Assembly (NCBI RefSeq): GCF_000735525.1
Contig: NZ_JMPR01000010.1
Location: forward strand, 1 to 35,815
From: Tatumella ptyseos ATCC 33301
GTDB taxonomy: Bacteria > Pseudomonadota > Gammaproteobacteria > Enterobacterales > Enterobacteriaceae
Reading direction: 5' to 3'
DNA length: 35,815 bases
In this document: positions 1 through 7,765 of the stretch, piece by piece
Numbering within the stretch: the first letter of the stretch is position 1
Layout: each line of letters starts with the position of its first letter
Program-made: the position numbers and the translations under genes
Notes under the pieces: generated by a model
Seen by the model: only the letters and a program-made list of their open reading frames with translations
Told to the model about the DNA's origin: nothing
Databases searched by the model: none

Positions 1-561
1 TCCAGAGACATCACATCCACCGGTAGGGATCGTTACGTTGTTGTTCGCATAGATATTCCAGACATACGATGCTGAACTGCTAAAGTTATTCGTCTGGTGT
101 AACACCAGACTGGCAATTAAAGAGCCGCTGGAAATAACCACCCCTCCGGCTGTACTGATCGGTGTCAGGTTAAGTTTTACCGGCCATGATTTGAACGACT
201 TTGAGTTATAAGTTACTTTCGCGGTTTCAGAGGTGGTCGGAAACGCATAAGACGTACCGTTATAATCTACAGTTCCGCTAAACGAACTCAGTAAGCCCCC
301 GAAGGCAGAGCCTGATTGCAGCGACACATAGTCAATATAGGTTGGCGGATATTCGTCATTACAAGTAATGCTTTGTGACAGATCCACGACGAGGTTACTG
401 CTCGCTCCCACGGAAGGTGTCAGGGTAACGTAAACATTCGCATCTCCTCCCCCTGCCGGCACAGTGACGCCCGCTGCCGTTTTGCAGGTAAATGACCATG
501 CACTGAACGACATAAATAAAGAAAGAAAAACACTTACGGCCAACCACAGGTTCTTTTTCAT
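1..561 (-). CDS. fimH: FimH-type two-domain pilus tip adhesin (partial, cut by window edge)
   Basis: First 187 codons of a type 1-like fimbrial adhesin; the reading frame is open to base 1, so the rest of the lectin-domain linker and the pilin domain lie outside the window. It was read directly from the minus strand, starting at the ATG at 559-561. A signal peptide ends in AWS, and the mature protein starts FTCKTAAG, like E. coli FimH (FACKTANG). Conserved blocks include GGGDANVYV, FPTTSET and PTGGCDV. The N-terminal domain should bind a glycan at the pilus tip. Mature Phe1, Asp54, Gln133 and Asn135 are kept, but the E. coli pocket residues Asn46-Asp47 align with Asp-Glu, and Asp140 and Phe142 are lost in a one-residue-shorter loop. 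It is the last gene of the fim operon, 50 bp after fimG. The family is clear; sugar specificity is uncertain. Confidence 0.93.
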   Translation of the reverse strand, partial: MKKNLWLAVSVFLSLFMSFSAWSFTCKTAAGVTVPAGGGDANVYVTLTPSVGASSNLVVDLSQSITCNDEYPPTYIDYVSLQSGSAFGGLLSSFSGTVDYNGTSYAFPTTSETAKVTYNSKSFKSWPVKLNLTPISTAGGVVISSGSLIASLVLHQTNNFSSSASYVWNIYANNNVTIPTGGCDVSG

Positions 562-611
562 AGTAAATCTCATGATTAACGGGAGTTAACATACCGCTGA
601 TCTGAACTGCC

Positions 612-1115
612 TTACTGCCATGTATAAGTGACATCCACAACTGACTGTATAGAGCCCTGAGTGGCACTCCCTGCAGAAGAGATCGCCCGGACTTCAAGAT
701 TGAAGGTACTGGACAATGAGGAATCACTGACCGCTGACGTCAGCGTACCGCCGTTGGTAATATTATTACCACTACTGTCTGCCAGCTGTACGGCGATATT
801 CCCTGCCGTGCCCTGGTTTAAGAAATAGGTCCCTGTAGAATCAGAAGTCCCGGTGAAGGTGGCTTTCACACTGCTGGTACCGACAGGACAATTAGTCAGA
901 TCAAGCGCCACGGTCTTCCAGTCAGAAACTGAACCCGCACTCTGCAAGGTCGACGTTGATAATGTTCCCAGACTAACGTTGGCGGTCGTTGTGCTGATCG
1001 TACAGGGTTTAGCGACAACCTGACCGGTGATGGTGATCGTGACATCTGCCGCCTGTACAGCAGCGGCTGCCAGACAGAGTGCCGCACAGATAACTCCTGA
1101 ATATATCGTCTTCAT
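612..1115 (-). CDS. fimG: FimG-type minor pilin, tip fibrillum subunit
   Basis: Minor pilin of 167 residues, probably the subunit that joins the FimH adhesin to the rest of the tip. A signal peptide is followed by cleavage near residue 22 (VQA|ADVTITITG). Two cysteines at about 38 and 76 would form the pilin disulfide, and the chain ends in the alternating hydrophobic strand VDVTYTWQ used for donor-strand exchange. It closely follows recalled E. coli FimG (VVAKPCT, LTNCPVGTS, DSTG, NQGTA, ATQGSIQ). It lies 12 bp downstream of fimF and upstream of fimH, the canonical order, so it is co-transcribed. Nothing is broken. Assignment to FimG rather than a generic pilin rests on both sequence and position. 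Confidence 0.92.
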   Translation of the reverse strand: MKTIYSGVICAALCLAAAAVQAADVTITITGQVVAKPCTISTTTANVSLGTLSTSTLQSAGSVSDWKTVALDLTNCPVGTSSVKATFTGTSDSTGTYFLNQGTAGNIAVQLADSSGNNITNGGTLTSAVSDSSLSSTFNLEVRAISSAGSATQGSIQSVVDVTYTWQ

Positions 1116-1127
1116 CTCTGCCCCTGT

Positions 1128-1661
1128 CTATTCAAATTCCAGAGTGATGGTCGCGGATGCAGTCACTGTACCGGCTGTCACCGGATAAACGGTCGACATC
1201 ATGCGGGCATAAAACGTCAGGCTGTTAGCCTGACCCGCGGTCAGTGTGTGCCAGCTCATATCATCCTCACTCTGATTGATGGGGATAACCGTCTTATCAC
1301 TGTTCAGGATCTCAACACCTATCCCCTGAGCCTCGGTGCTATCACCGCTATCAATGGCCAGTAACGAACTGTTGGTCGTATCTGCCACGCCGGTAAAGCC
1401 CACTTTTACACCGCTGGCGGCACTGCCACAGGAAGAGAAATCCAGTGAGAAAGGCACCATCGGTGAAACAGCCCCCGATTTATTAAATGTTTTGGTCGCA
1501 TAATTCATAAGATCCACCGTCATTGTCTTGGAGGCAGTGGAAACTACGCAGGTATTGTCCTGAACCGTACCGGTGATATTGATGACACTGTCCGCCGCCA
1601 GACAATTTCCAGTCATCGATAAAGGCAGCAGGGATAGCATCAGCGATAAATATAATTTCAT
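1128..1661 (-). CDS. fimF: FimF-type minor pilin, rod-tip adaptor
   Basis: Minor pilin of 177 residues expected to link the FimA rod to FimG in the tip fibrillum. A signal peptide ends LAA|DSVINITG; cysteines at about 38 and 78 make the immunoglobulin-like disulfide; the C-terminus ATITLEFE is a donor or acceptor beta strand. Motifs shared with recalled E. coli FimF include TVDLM, VKVGFTGVAD, FYARMM and PVTAG. It begins 12 bp after the usher stop and ends 12 bp before fimG, so it is translated as part of one transcript. Length is normal and no defect is seen. Confidence 0.92.
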   Translation of the reverse strand: MKLYLSLMLSLLPLSMTGNCLAADSVINITGTVQDNTCVVSTASKTMTVDLMNYATKTFNKSGAVSPMVPFSLDFSSCGSAASGVKVGFTGVADTTNSSLLAIDSGDSTEAQGIGVEILNSDKTVIPINQSEDDMSWHTLTAGQANSLTFYARMMSTVYPVTAGTVTASATITLEFE

Positions 1662-1673
1662 AATAATCCCCGG

Positions 1674-4268
1674 TTACTGACAGTCAGCAGAGGTGTAGCT
1701 TAATACCTGTTTCTGACTGGAAACAGGTAAGTGATAGCTGGCAACACATTGATCTGCCGCACTATCGCCCCATTTGATGTTGATTTTTCCGCTCAGAGGT
1801 AAACCGGACAGATACACCTGACCCGCATCGCCGACAATACTGGAAGACTGGCTGCCAGCCAGCGAGGCTGTCGCCCCGAAAGGAATCGGCTTCCCGTTAT
1901 GGGTGGCCGTCATAATGACTTTCAGTCCAATATGCGTTTTAAAGTCAGCACGGACGACGGCACCATAAGTCGGCACGACGTTGATGACGGCATCGTCCAT
2001 ATCAACGTTATTTGCTAATGTATTGGTATCCAGTGCAATGCGATTTTCACGATAGTTTAAAGCATATGGCTGTACAGCATACCCGCGCCAGTCAGTTCTG
2101 ACACCGGTCTGGTTTTCTACCGAAACATGTGCAGCACCCGGCGCTTTAATCAATACCACGGTGTCATTCATTGGCTGGCTCAGGGTGACTCCGTTAGCAT
2201 GTGCCAGAACACCCCCGCTCACCCCATAATAAACCTGATTGTAACCATCGCTGCCACTATAACCGACGTTAGCATTACCATAAGCACCACGATAATACAG
2301 CGAGGCAGTATTGGATGAGTCTGATGATGATTCACCACCGGAGTTGTACCCGGTCTGTACGTTATAACTGAGGTTATTATCCTGCAGCAGTGTTCCGTAG
2401 ACGCCCACCTGGTTAGTCGATTGTCCTTCGAAATTGCTGGAGCTACTGTAGCTAATGCTTGAGTTACGGAACGCGCTGGTATCATCTGAACGCATCCAGT
2501 GGCTGAACGGAATGTTGACATTCAGTGACAGTACCTTATCCGTACCTTCTGCCCATGCACTTCGGTTCAGGCTGTAGTTTACGCTAAATGTAATGTCCCG
2601 GATGGAACTGCTGTAGCCGGCTTGTAACTGGAGATCATCCTGGTGGGTTCCCCAGTAGGTCTGCTGGCTTCCGGTCAGATAAAGCGTAGAGGTCTTACCC
2701 ACCTGCTGAGTAATTGTCGCCTGCAGGCGTCCGCGTTTGCTGTAAGCAAGATTATAGTAGTCGGTATAGGTCGGTTTCACCTGTAACTCACCGTCCTGAG
2801 TGACTACCGAATAGCCACTCATCTGGTTCCAGGTGGTATCGGCCAGCGAATAATAGCCTTTGGTGGAATAACGGTAACCTACCAGCTGGAAGTTTGTATG
2901 AGTATCCTGCAACGACTTGTTATAGAGGAAACGGAAGGATTGGCCCTGATGATGAGTATTATCGGTCAGGGTAGAACTCGCCTGAGTCGCATCCACTGAT
3001 ACTGCTCCCAGGATGCCAAGGTTCTTACCCAGTCCCAGGTCATAAGCATGATAGTTATCCGATTGCTGGGTCCCGCCATACAGCGTAAACCCGGCCGGTA
3101 GCCCCCACATTGCGATCCCCTGCGCAACTTTAGGGCTGGTCTGTTCGGAGTTACCACTACGAAACTCACCGGCGGTCAGACCATATTTCACCCGTCCTTC
3201 ACGTTGCAACATGGGTACTGAGGAGTAAGGGACGGTGAAAGATTGCGTAGACCCGTTGGCTTCAGTGATCGTTACCTGTAAATCACCACTACTACCATTC
3301 GCATTCAGATCATTAATGGTGAACGGTCCCGGCGGAACCGTTATCTGATAAATATTGTAGCCGTTCTGACGGACTGTAACCCTGGCGGTTCCGGTTGCAA
3401 TGCCGTGGATGACAGGGGCAAAACCCTGCTGGCTGTTCGGCAGCATATCGTCATCAGAGGCAAGCTGAACCCCTCTGAAGTTTATACTGTCAAAGACATC
3501 GCCACTGGTATAACTGTCCCCGATCGTAAGACGACTACGTAACGGAACAACATCCCGTTCCAGATAGGTATTAACATGCTTCCAGGTATTCTGGGTATAT
3601 CCGGTGCTACTGTCATCGTAGTTCCACGTCGAAGTATCTCTTAACCGCCAGGGACCGAAGTTAAAACCGCTTTGCAGATTGAGATACGCATAGGAACTAC
3701 TCCCGCCATTGGGGGTATGTGCATTATTTCCGGTGAAGTTATAGTTGAGCAGTCCGGCGGTGATGCCGTTATCCCACAACGCCGGGGGAATATAGCCATG
3801 AGCCTGATTATGCATCATAGCCTGAGGAATACTCAGATAGAGGCGCTGTGTACCTGCATCAAAGCGGCTTGAGGCTTCTTTACTGATCGTACTAAAGGGG
3901 ATGCAGGACTCTTTTGCCAGTGCGGCAATACCCGGGATGGAAAGAACATCCACCCCCATATCAGACAACAGCCCCCGGGTAATGCATGGGTCCAGGGACT
4001 TTTTATCCGGGCTTAATCCGAAATCTACGGTCCGGGTGGTGTAATAACCATCGTTCAGGTAAATATCTACCCTGTATTTCCCGGGTGGGGCATCGAGACC
4101 ACTTTCAAACTGGGATAAATCAGCAACCGCCCCGGGATCGTTTGATAAAAATCGGGGGTTAAAATAAACATCCGCATAGGCCGCTGATTGGCATGTCAGA
4201 GCCAGAAACAATGCCATCGGTGTAAATGCCAGATTTCGTGACGTGACGTATTTTGCTGATAAGGCCAT
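1674..4268 (-). CDS. fimD: FimD outer-membrane usher
   Basis: Outer-membrane usher that takes chaperone-subunit complexes, catalyses donor-strand exchange and secretes the growing pilus. The mature protein begins DVYFNPRFL, the family-typical start, and continues through the N-terminal chaperone-binding domain, a long Tyr/Gly/Ser-rich 24-strand barrel with plug, and C-terminal domains ending in a Cys pair region. Conserved blocks: NYNFTGN, PLRSRLTIGD, FAPVIHGIA, VPPGPFTIND, YYGVSGGVLAHANGVTL, NQTGVRTDWRGYAV, QVYLSGLPLSGK. The start is uncertain: the frame extends to a TTG at 4319. I prefer the ATG at 4266-4268 (864 residues, 32-residue signal peptide), although neither start has a strong ribosome site. 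It follows fimC and precedes fimF by 12 bp. Confidence 0.93.
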   Translation of the reverse strand: MALSAKYVTSRNLAFTPMALFLALTCQSAAYADVYFNPRFLSNDPGAVADLSQFESGLDAPPGKYRVDIYLNDGYYTTRTVDFGLSPDKKSLDPCITRGLLSDMGVDVLSIPGIAALAKESCIPFSTISKEASSRFDAGTQRLYLSIPQAMMHNQAHGYIPPALWDNGITAGLLNYNFTGNNAHTPNGGSSSYAYLNLQSGFNFGPWRLRDTSTWNYDDSSTGYTQNTWKHVNTYLERDVVPLRSRLTIGDSYTSGDVFDSINFRGVQLASDDDMLPNSQQGFAPVIHGIATGTARVTVRQNGYNIYQITVPPGPFTINDLNANGSSGDLQVTITEANGSTQSFTVPYSSVPMLQREGRVKYGLTAGEFRSGNSEQTSPKVAQGIAMWGLPAGFTLYGGTQQSDNYHAYDLGLGKNLGILGAVSVDATQASSTLTDNTHHQGQSFRFLYNKSLQDTHTNFQLVGYRYSTKGYYSLADTTWNQMSGYSVVTQDGELQVKPTYTDYYNLAYSKRGRLQATITQQVGKTSTLYLTGSQQTYWGTHQDDLQLQAGYSSSIRDITFSVNYSLNRSAWAEGTDKVLSLNVNIPFSHWMRSDDTSAFRNSSISYSSSSNFEGQSTNQVGVYGTLLQDNNLSYNVQTGYNSGGESSSDSSNTASLYYRGAYGNANVGYSGSDGYNQVYYGVSGGVLAHANGVTLSQPMNDTVVLIKAPGAAHVSVENQTGVRTDWRGYAVQPYALNYRENRIALDTNTLANNVDMDDAVINVVPTYGAVVRADFKTHIGLKVIMTATHNGKPIPFGATASLAGSQSSSIVGDAGQVYLSGLPLSGKINIKWGDSAADQCVASYHLPVSSQKQVLSYTSADCQ

Positions 4269-4354
4269 TAGTAAAGTAATCCCGTATAGAATGGCATTTA
4301 GTGAGCCGGCGATAATCAAGATATCGCCGGAATCATCTCAGGGAAGTACGATAT

Positions 4355-5056
4355 TTATTCAAAAACCCCTTTTGTTACCGGAGTCAATGCACCAAAATCA
4401 TTAATCGTCTGGTAGGTAATCTGGCTACCGGCACCCGGCAACAGCGGCACTGAGGTATTCCCCATAGGTGGCACCATAGTATTCGCCAGTGCTTTATTCC
4501 CCGCCATTAACGAAGTCACCGTCAGATAATAGGGCGTCGGGTTAATGAGTACCAGTTGTGATCCGGATTTACGAAAACGTAATTTTTGTGGCGCAGCTTC
4601 CGGCGGCATACTCAATCCCACCGGTCGGTAAAAGAGCTTAATACGACTGATAATGGCTAATTGCAGTGTATTTTGTTTTTCCTGCGAAGAACTCATTGCA
4701 GGGATCGCTTTAACATTCAACCAGAATAATGTTTCACGATCTTTAGGGAGTGTCTGGTTAGTCCCGTCAATAATACGTAAGGTATTTTCCCTTTTACCTT
4801 TGATGACGAATAAGGGAGGGGTTACAACAAAACGGTCTTCGCGTTGCCCCGCGGCATTTTCAATCCATGACTGAATAAGATAAGTACTCTTATCATCATT
4901 GTTACTGATACCCAATGAGACCTGTTTTTGATTCGAAGGATAAACGACCCGGGTAGCACCAAGAGCAACACCAGCTTCCGCCTGACCTGCAATACCTAGA
5001 GAGGTGACAGCCATAAATCCTATGGCCAATATTTTCTTATGTATACCTTGAATCAT
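4355..5056 (-). CDS. fimC: FimC periplasmic pilus chaperone
   Basis: Periplasmic PapD/FimC-like chaperone of 233 residues that folds pilin subunits by donor-strand complementation and delivers them to the usher. A signal peptide is cleaved after AEA (residue 28), giving mature GVALGATRVVYP; the invariant Arg8 of the mature chain and the Lys in IKLFYRP form the subunit-anchoring cleft. The G1-strand region, interface motif LFWLNVKAIP and C-terminal NPTPYYLTV all match the family. The start was set at the ATG at 5054-5056, because AGGAGAG lies seven bases upstream; an ATG further upstream (5095) lacks this. It lies between fimI and fimD. Length is normal. Confidence 0.95.
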   Translation of the reverse strand: MIQGIHKKILAIGFMAVTSLGIAGQAEAGVALGATRVVYPSNQKQVSLGISNNDDKSTYLIQSWIENAAGQREDRFVVTPPLFVIKGKRENTLRIIDGTNQTLPKDRETLFWLNVKAIPAMSSSQEKQNTLQLAIISRIKLFYRPVGLSMPPEAAPQKLRFRKSGSQLVLINPTPYYLTVTSLMAGNKALANTMVPPMGNTSVPLLPGAGSQITYQTINDFGALTPVTKGVFE

Positions 5057-5118
5057 TACTCTCTCTCCTAAATCAATAAACCCATATGCTAACAAGATGT
5101 TATATTTCGTTATTTTTA

Positions 5119-5655
5119 TTACTGATAGGTTAAAGAAAACCAGGCCTGCGCATTAGCAAGACCACCGGTAACATCACTTGAAGTCGACCGGTATTTCGCA
5201 ATTAAATTAAGCACCAGCGGACCGGAGTTGATATCCCTGACGGATAAAATTCCGCTATTAACCGGTATAAGATCCCCCTGTTCATCAAACAGGGCAATCC
5301 CGATTCCGTGGGCAACATTATTACCTTGTTCAATTGCCAATAAATCAGGATTCTGCTGATCAGCAACCCCACGAAACACGATATTCATATTTCGTTTTAC
5401 GCTTTGACTACAATGCTTGAAATACAGAGAAAATAAAACAGGATCAGAATCATCGCCGGCATGGATAAATTTATTATTACTGACCTGTCCCATTGGCACG
5501 GTCAGATATTGTTCGCCATCATCCACAATGCAGGTATCTGATAAAATTTCACCCTGAAATCTCATTAATCCGCCGGCCAGTGTAATATTGTTTGGTGGTG
5601 AGGCTATCGCCTGACCCATGACTACCAGCAGGAAAAATAATCTGATTTTCCACAT
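5119..5655 (-). CDS. fimI: FimI-type fimbrial subunit
   Basis: Pilin-like protein of 178 residues matching FimI, thought in E. coli to help terminate or anchor the rod at the usher. A signal peptide (about residues 1-19) precedes ITLAGGLMRFQGEI; cysteines are at about 42 and 82, and the C-terminus reads GGLANAQAWFSLTYQ, nearly the same as recalled E. coli FimI. Further matches are VPMGQVS, FRGVAD and IGIALFDEQG. It lies 76 bp after fimA, across two hairpins that may lower its expression relative to the major pilin. No defect seen. Confidence 0.9.
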   Translation of the reverse strand: MWKIRLFFLLVVMGQAIASPPNNITLAGGLMRFQGEILSDTCIVDDGEQYLTVPMGQVSNNKFIHAGDDSDPVLFSLYFKHCSQSVKRNMNIVFRGVADQQNPDLLAIEQGNNVAHGIGIALFDEQGDLIPVNSGILSVRDINSGPLVLNLIAKYRSTSSDVTGGLANAQAWFSLTYQ

Positions 5656-5686
5656 AGCATATTCTCTGTATCAGGAAAATAAAGTC

Positions 5687-5719
5687 GGACCTTCCCTGGT
5701 CCAGGGTATAGAAATACCC
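5687..5719 (-). promoter_or_regulatory. Tandem hairpins between fimA and fimI
   Basis: Two inverted repeats sit back to back just after the fimA stop: GGGTAT/ATACCC at 5704-5709 and 5714-5719, and GGACC/GGTCC at 5687-5691 and 5698-5702. On the minus strand a moderately U-rich stretch (GACTTTATTTT) follows. I infer a partial terminator or RNA-stabilising 3' structure that lets fimA mRNA outnumber the downstream message, as in other pilus operons. Confidence 0.45.
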
Positions 5720-5731
5720 GCTTATATATTC

Positions 5732-6304
5732 TTACTGATACTGCACCTGGAAAGTTGCATCTGCGTTTGCTGTACCGGCAGTTGCTTCACCCAGTGCATA
5801 GTAACGCGCCTGGAATGGCAGGGAGTTAGTACCAGATACCAGAGTTTTAGTGGCGCTGAAAGTTCCGCCATCCAGAGGCAGCGCTGTACCAGTGCTGTCC
5901 AGGATCTGGATACCGACATTAGCAGCTGAACCTGCTGAAGAGCTCTGCAGTGCTAAAACAGCCGGGTAAGACGTTGAAGTACCGGTTGAGCTAGTACTGG
6001 TCGCCTGAACCCCTGTAAAAGCAATAGAAGCTTTCGTTGCAGTTGAAACATCGCAATCATCTAACTGAATATTGAAACCGACAGCGCTGCTGGTATCACC
6101 GGCAGCAGCAAGGGTGCTGGCCTTAACCTGACCCAGTTGTACAGTTTGATTAACAGAACCAGCATCTACCGCACAAGCCGCATCAACAACTTCACCTTCG
6201 AAGTGGACAGTACCACCATTAACTGTGGTGGTGGCAGCGTGTGCCATAGATACAGTCAGAGAAAGAGCAGAAAGGACGCCAACTACCAGTGATTTGATTT
6301 GCAT
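5732..6304 (-). CDS. fimA: FimA-type major fimbrial subunit
   Basis: Major rod pilin, 190 residues, first gene of the fim operon. The start at the ATG at 6302-6304 gives a normal signal peptide cleaved at AHA|ATTT (residue 23); the frame runs further upstream but that stretch has no pilin or signal character. Cysteines at about 44 and 84 form the disulfide, and the chain ends [10 protein letters not shown], the polymerisation strand. Conserved blocks are [27 protein letters not shown] and [10 protein letters not shown] Ser/Thr-rich loop around residues 101-114 is longer than I recall in E. coli FimA. It is preceded by a short leader ORF and a tandem repeat. Major-pilin identity follows from its first position and hairpins behind it. 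Confidence 0.94.
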   Translation of the reverse strand: MQIKSLVVGVLSALSLTVSMAHAATTTVNGGTVHFEGEVVDAACAVDAGSVNQTVQLGQVKASTLAAAGDTSSAVGFNIQLDDCDVSTATKASIAFTGVQATSTSSTGTSTSYPAVLALQSSSAGSAANVGIQILDSTGTALPLDGGTFSATKTLVSGTNSLPFQARYYALGEATAGTANADATFQVQYQ

Positions 6305-6324
6305 ACAGTTTGCCTTATTTATCC

Positions 6325-6348
6325 AAATTAAAATTAAAATTAAAATTG
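6325..6348 (-). repeat. Tandem 6-bp repeat in the fimA leader
   Basis: AAATTA occurs three times head to tail on the plus strand, followed by a fourth unit with one mismatch (AAATTG). The array lies 20-44 bp upstream of the fimA start codon, between a putative leader ORF and fimA. Short arrays of this kind can gain or lose units by polymerase slippage; whether this one does is unknown. Confidence 0.7.
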
Positions 6349-6384
6349 GCGGCCAGCTATCCGGTTCAGTGCAATGAAGTTCAT
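6340..6384 (-). CDS. Putative 14-residue leader peptide upstream of fimA
   Basis: A short minus-strand [17 protein letters not shown], begins at the ATG at 6382-6384 and stops with TAA inside the AAATTA repeat array, 35 bp before the fimA start codon. It is not in the fimA frame. Its ribosome-binding site AGGAAGG (6391-6397) is six bases from the ATG and is stronger than that of fimA itself. No family is known to me. If fimA transcription starts upstream of 6400, this ORF would be translated and could couple to fimA translation. It could also be a chance ORF: no promoter was fixed and no homologues could be checked. Confidence 0.4.
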   Translation of the reverse strand: MNFIALNRIAGRQF

Positions 6385-6397
6385 TTATAACCTTCCT

Positions 6398-6803
6398 GTA
6401 GGACCACCTGTTCCGGGAAATGAGCAAAAAGTGCTATACCACGGACGAATTCAGAGTAGGACTTATCTGAGTAAATGGCAAATCTACTGTTAAAAAAAAC
6501 TGATGTGTTAAGCAAAATAAAAGTAGTTATCTTTACTTTTACTTTTATATTGGAATGAAAAAATAAAATAAATAATTAAATTCATTAAAATCAATTAGTT
6601 AAATAAAAAAATACCACCATGAATTGTACGCCTACTATATATGCAAAAGAAACAATCAATATGGCAACAAAATAAACAACGGAATTAACAATCGTTTTTA
6701 TAAAAAACCAAAATAAAAACTATCAAAATAAGCTAAAATTCTATTGCCTTGTTTAGGTTTCGTATAATTTCATACGTTTTAAATGCATCAAGCCTATCAA
6801 AAC
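6398..6803. other. AT-rich intergenic region upstream of the fim operon
   Basis: About 400 bp of very AT-rich sequence with many A and T runs and no credible ORF. It should contain the fim promoter, but I could not pick one -10/-35 pair with confidence. There is no TTGGGGCCA-type inverted repeat of an E. coli fimS switch and no recombinase gene next to it. The composition would suit H-NS binding; that is inference. Confidence 0.6.
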
Positions 6804-6843
6804 GCAAAAAAAAAAAGCCAAAAACTATTAAGTTAAGTGGCTT
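6804..6843 (-). terminator. Possible terminator downstream of nuc
   Basis: On the minus strand AAGCCA (6838-6843) can pair with TGGCTT (6815-6820) across a 17-base loop, followed by a run of 11 T (A-run 6806-6816 on the plus strand). The short stem makes this a weak candidate. It lies about 190 bp after the nuc stop. Confidence 0.4.
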
Positions 6844-6935
6844 ATAATTAGTATATTTACCATAAGGTGCCAAATTTTATCGTTCGCAGTGGAAACATAA
6901 AAACAAAAAAGTGCCGACGCGGGGATCCATTGACG

Positions 6936-6980
6936 GTGACAGACCCGGTGCCCCGGGGTCGAAAAACGCAGATCTGTCAC
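6936..6980. repeat. Nested inverted repeat downstream of nuc
   Basis: GTGACAGA (6936-6943) and TCTGTCAC (6973-6980) are perfect inverted arms, with a second pair GACCC/GGGTC (6942-6946 and 6956-6960) inside. It lies 56 bp after the nuc stop. It may act as a transcript 3' structure; it has no proper T-run, so I do not call it a terminator. Confidence 0.45.
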
Positions 6981-7035
6981 GGAAAAAGTGAAAGCGTGGA
7001 AATCGTCTTCTGATACGACAATATACTCACAAAAT

Positions 7036-7569
7036 TTAGTATACCGACTGATAATCCTGACCGTAATCCCAGCGCTCCTGCCAATGCAGCAGATACGTGC
7101 GGGCCAGAGACGGAAGATTACGGATAACCACCACATTTTCAGAATTGCGTCGTTCGGCACTGGCCGTGTAGTTAAATGAGCCTGTCTCGACTGTCTGCCC
7201 GTCGACAATAATGACCTTGTCGTGCTGTATCGGGTAATGGTGATCGGTTCTCAGAGGGATACCACTGTTCACAATGAAATTCATTGCAGCAATACTGGAT
7301 TTGCTTCGGTTCCCTCGCTCATCGACCACAATTTTCACATCCACACCTCGTCTTCTGGCATCGGCCAGGGCCCGCATAATATCCGGCGCGGTAAAAGAGT
7401 AGGAAAGCATACGAATGCTGCTACGGGCTGATGCAATAGTCTCCAGCACCAGTGTCCGGGCGCTTCCCTCCGGCGAAAAACCGACATCCACTGAAGGTTC
7501 GGCAGCGGTGGCGGAAAACATCACGGAGCTGCACAGGATCCCCGCAATACATAAAATCGTTTTTTTCAT
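7036..7569 (-). CDS. nuc: Secreted PLD-family endonuclease (Nuc type)
   Basis: Exported non-specific nuclease of 177 residues of the single-HKD phospholipase D family, whose best-known members are plasmid pKM101 Nuc and Salmonella Nuc. A signal peptide ends at about residue 23 (TAA|EPSVDVG). The catalytic motif is His116-x-Lys118-x4-Asp123 followed by Gly130-Ser131-x-Asn133 and Glu144 (TGSFNYT, NSENVVVI). A single HKD per chain means the active enzyme is a dimer. Other family blocks are FSPEGSA, SIRMLSYSFTAPDI, GVDVKIVVDERGN and NSGIPLRTD. It is a stand-alone gene between the fim region and the channel gene. The ATG has AGAG about nine bases upstream. Substrate (DNA and RNA) is from the family; a role in the periplasm or outside the cell is inference. 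Confidence 0.92.
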   Translation of the reverse strand: MKKTILCIAGILCSSVMFSATAAEPSVDVGFSPEGSARTLVLETIASARSSIRMLSYSFTAPDIMRALADARRRGVDVKIVVDERGNRSKSSIAAMNFIVNSGIPLRTDHHYPIQHDKVIIVDGQTVETGSFNYTASAERRNSENVVVIRNLPSLARTYLLHWQERWDYGQDYQSVY

Positions 7570-7702
7570 CAGTTATCTCTGGTTCCTTCATTATTCAGAG
7601 CCGGCTATCTCTTCCCCGGGCCACTCATCCTGCCAGCCGTTGTCCCCGTAATATTATTGCGTGGCGGGTCGCAAAAAACGTCACCCTATCATTTGCTGAG
7701 AC

Positions 7703-7739
7703 AATAAAAAATCCGCCATTCCTGAAAAGAATGGCGGAT
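7703..7739 (-). terminator. Rho-independent terminator of the potassium channel gene
   Basis: Perfect 11-bp stem (7711-7721 with 7729-7739, ATCCGCCATTC/GAATGGCGGAT) with a seven-base loop, followed on the minus strand by TTTTTTATTG. It lies 27 bp after the stop of the gene at 7766-8947. Confidence 0.92.
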
Positions 7740-7765
7740 GGTAAGTTTTTGTACTGAAAGAAGGA

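Noticed and set aside
395-727. 110-codon minus-strand ORF across the fimG-fimH junction
   Set aside because: It overlaps the certain fimG and fimH frames in another frame and has no pilin features.
6305-6830. An invertible fimS-like promoter switch
   Set aside because: I found no paired inverted repeats of the fimS type and no recombinase gene next to the operon; the left side is outside the window, so a distant one cannot be excluded.
6828-7208. 126-codon minus-strand ORF overlapping the end of nuc
   Set aside because: Out of frame with the clear HKD nuclease and without homology or a ribosome site.
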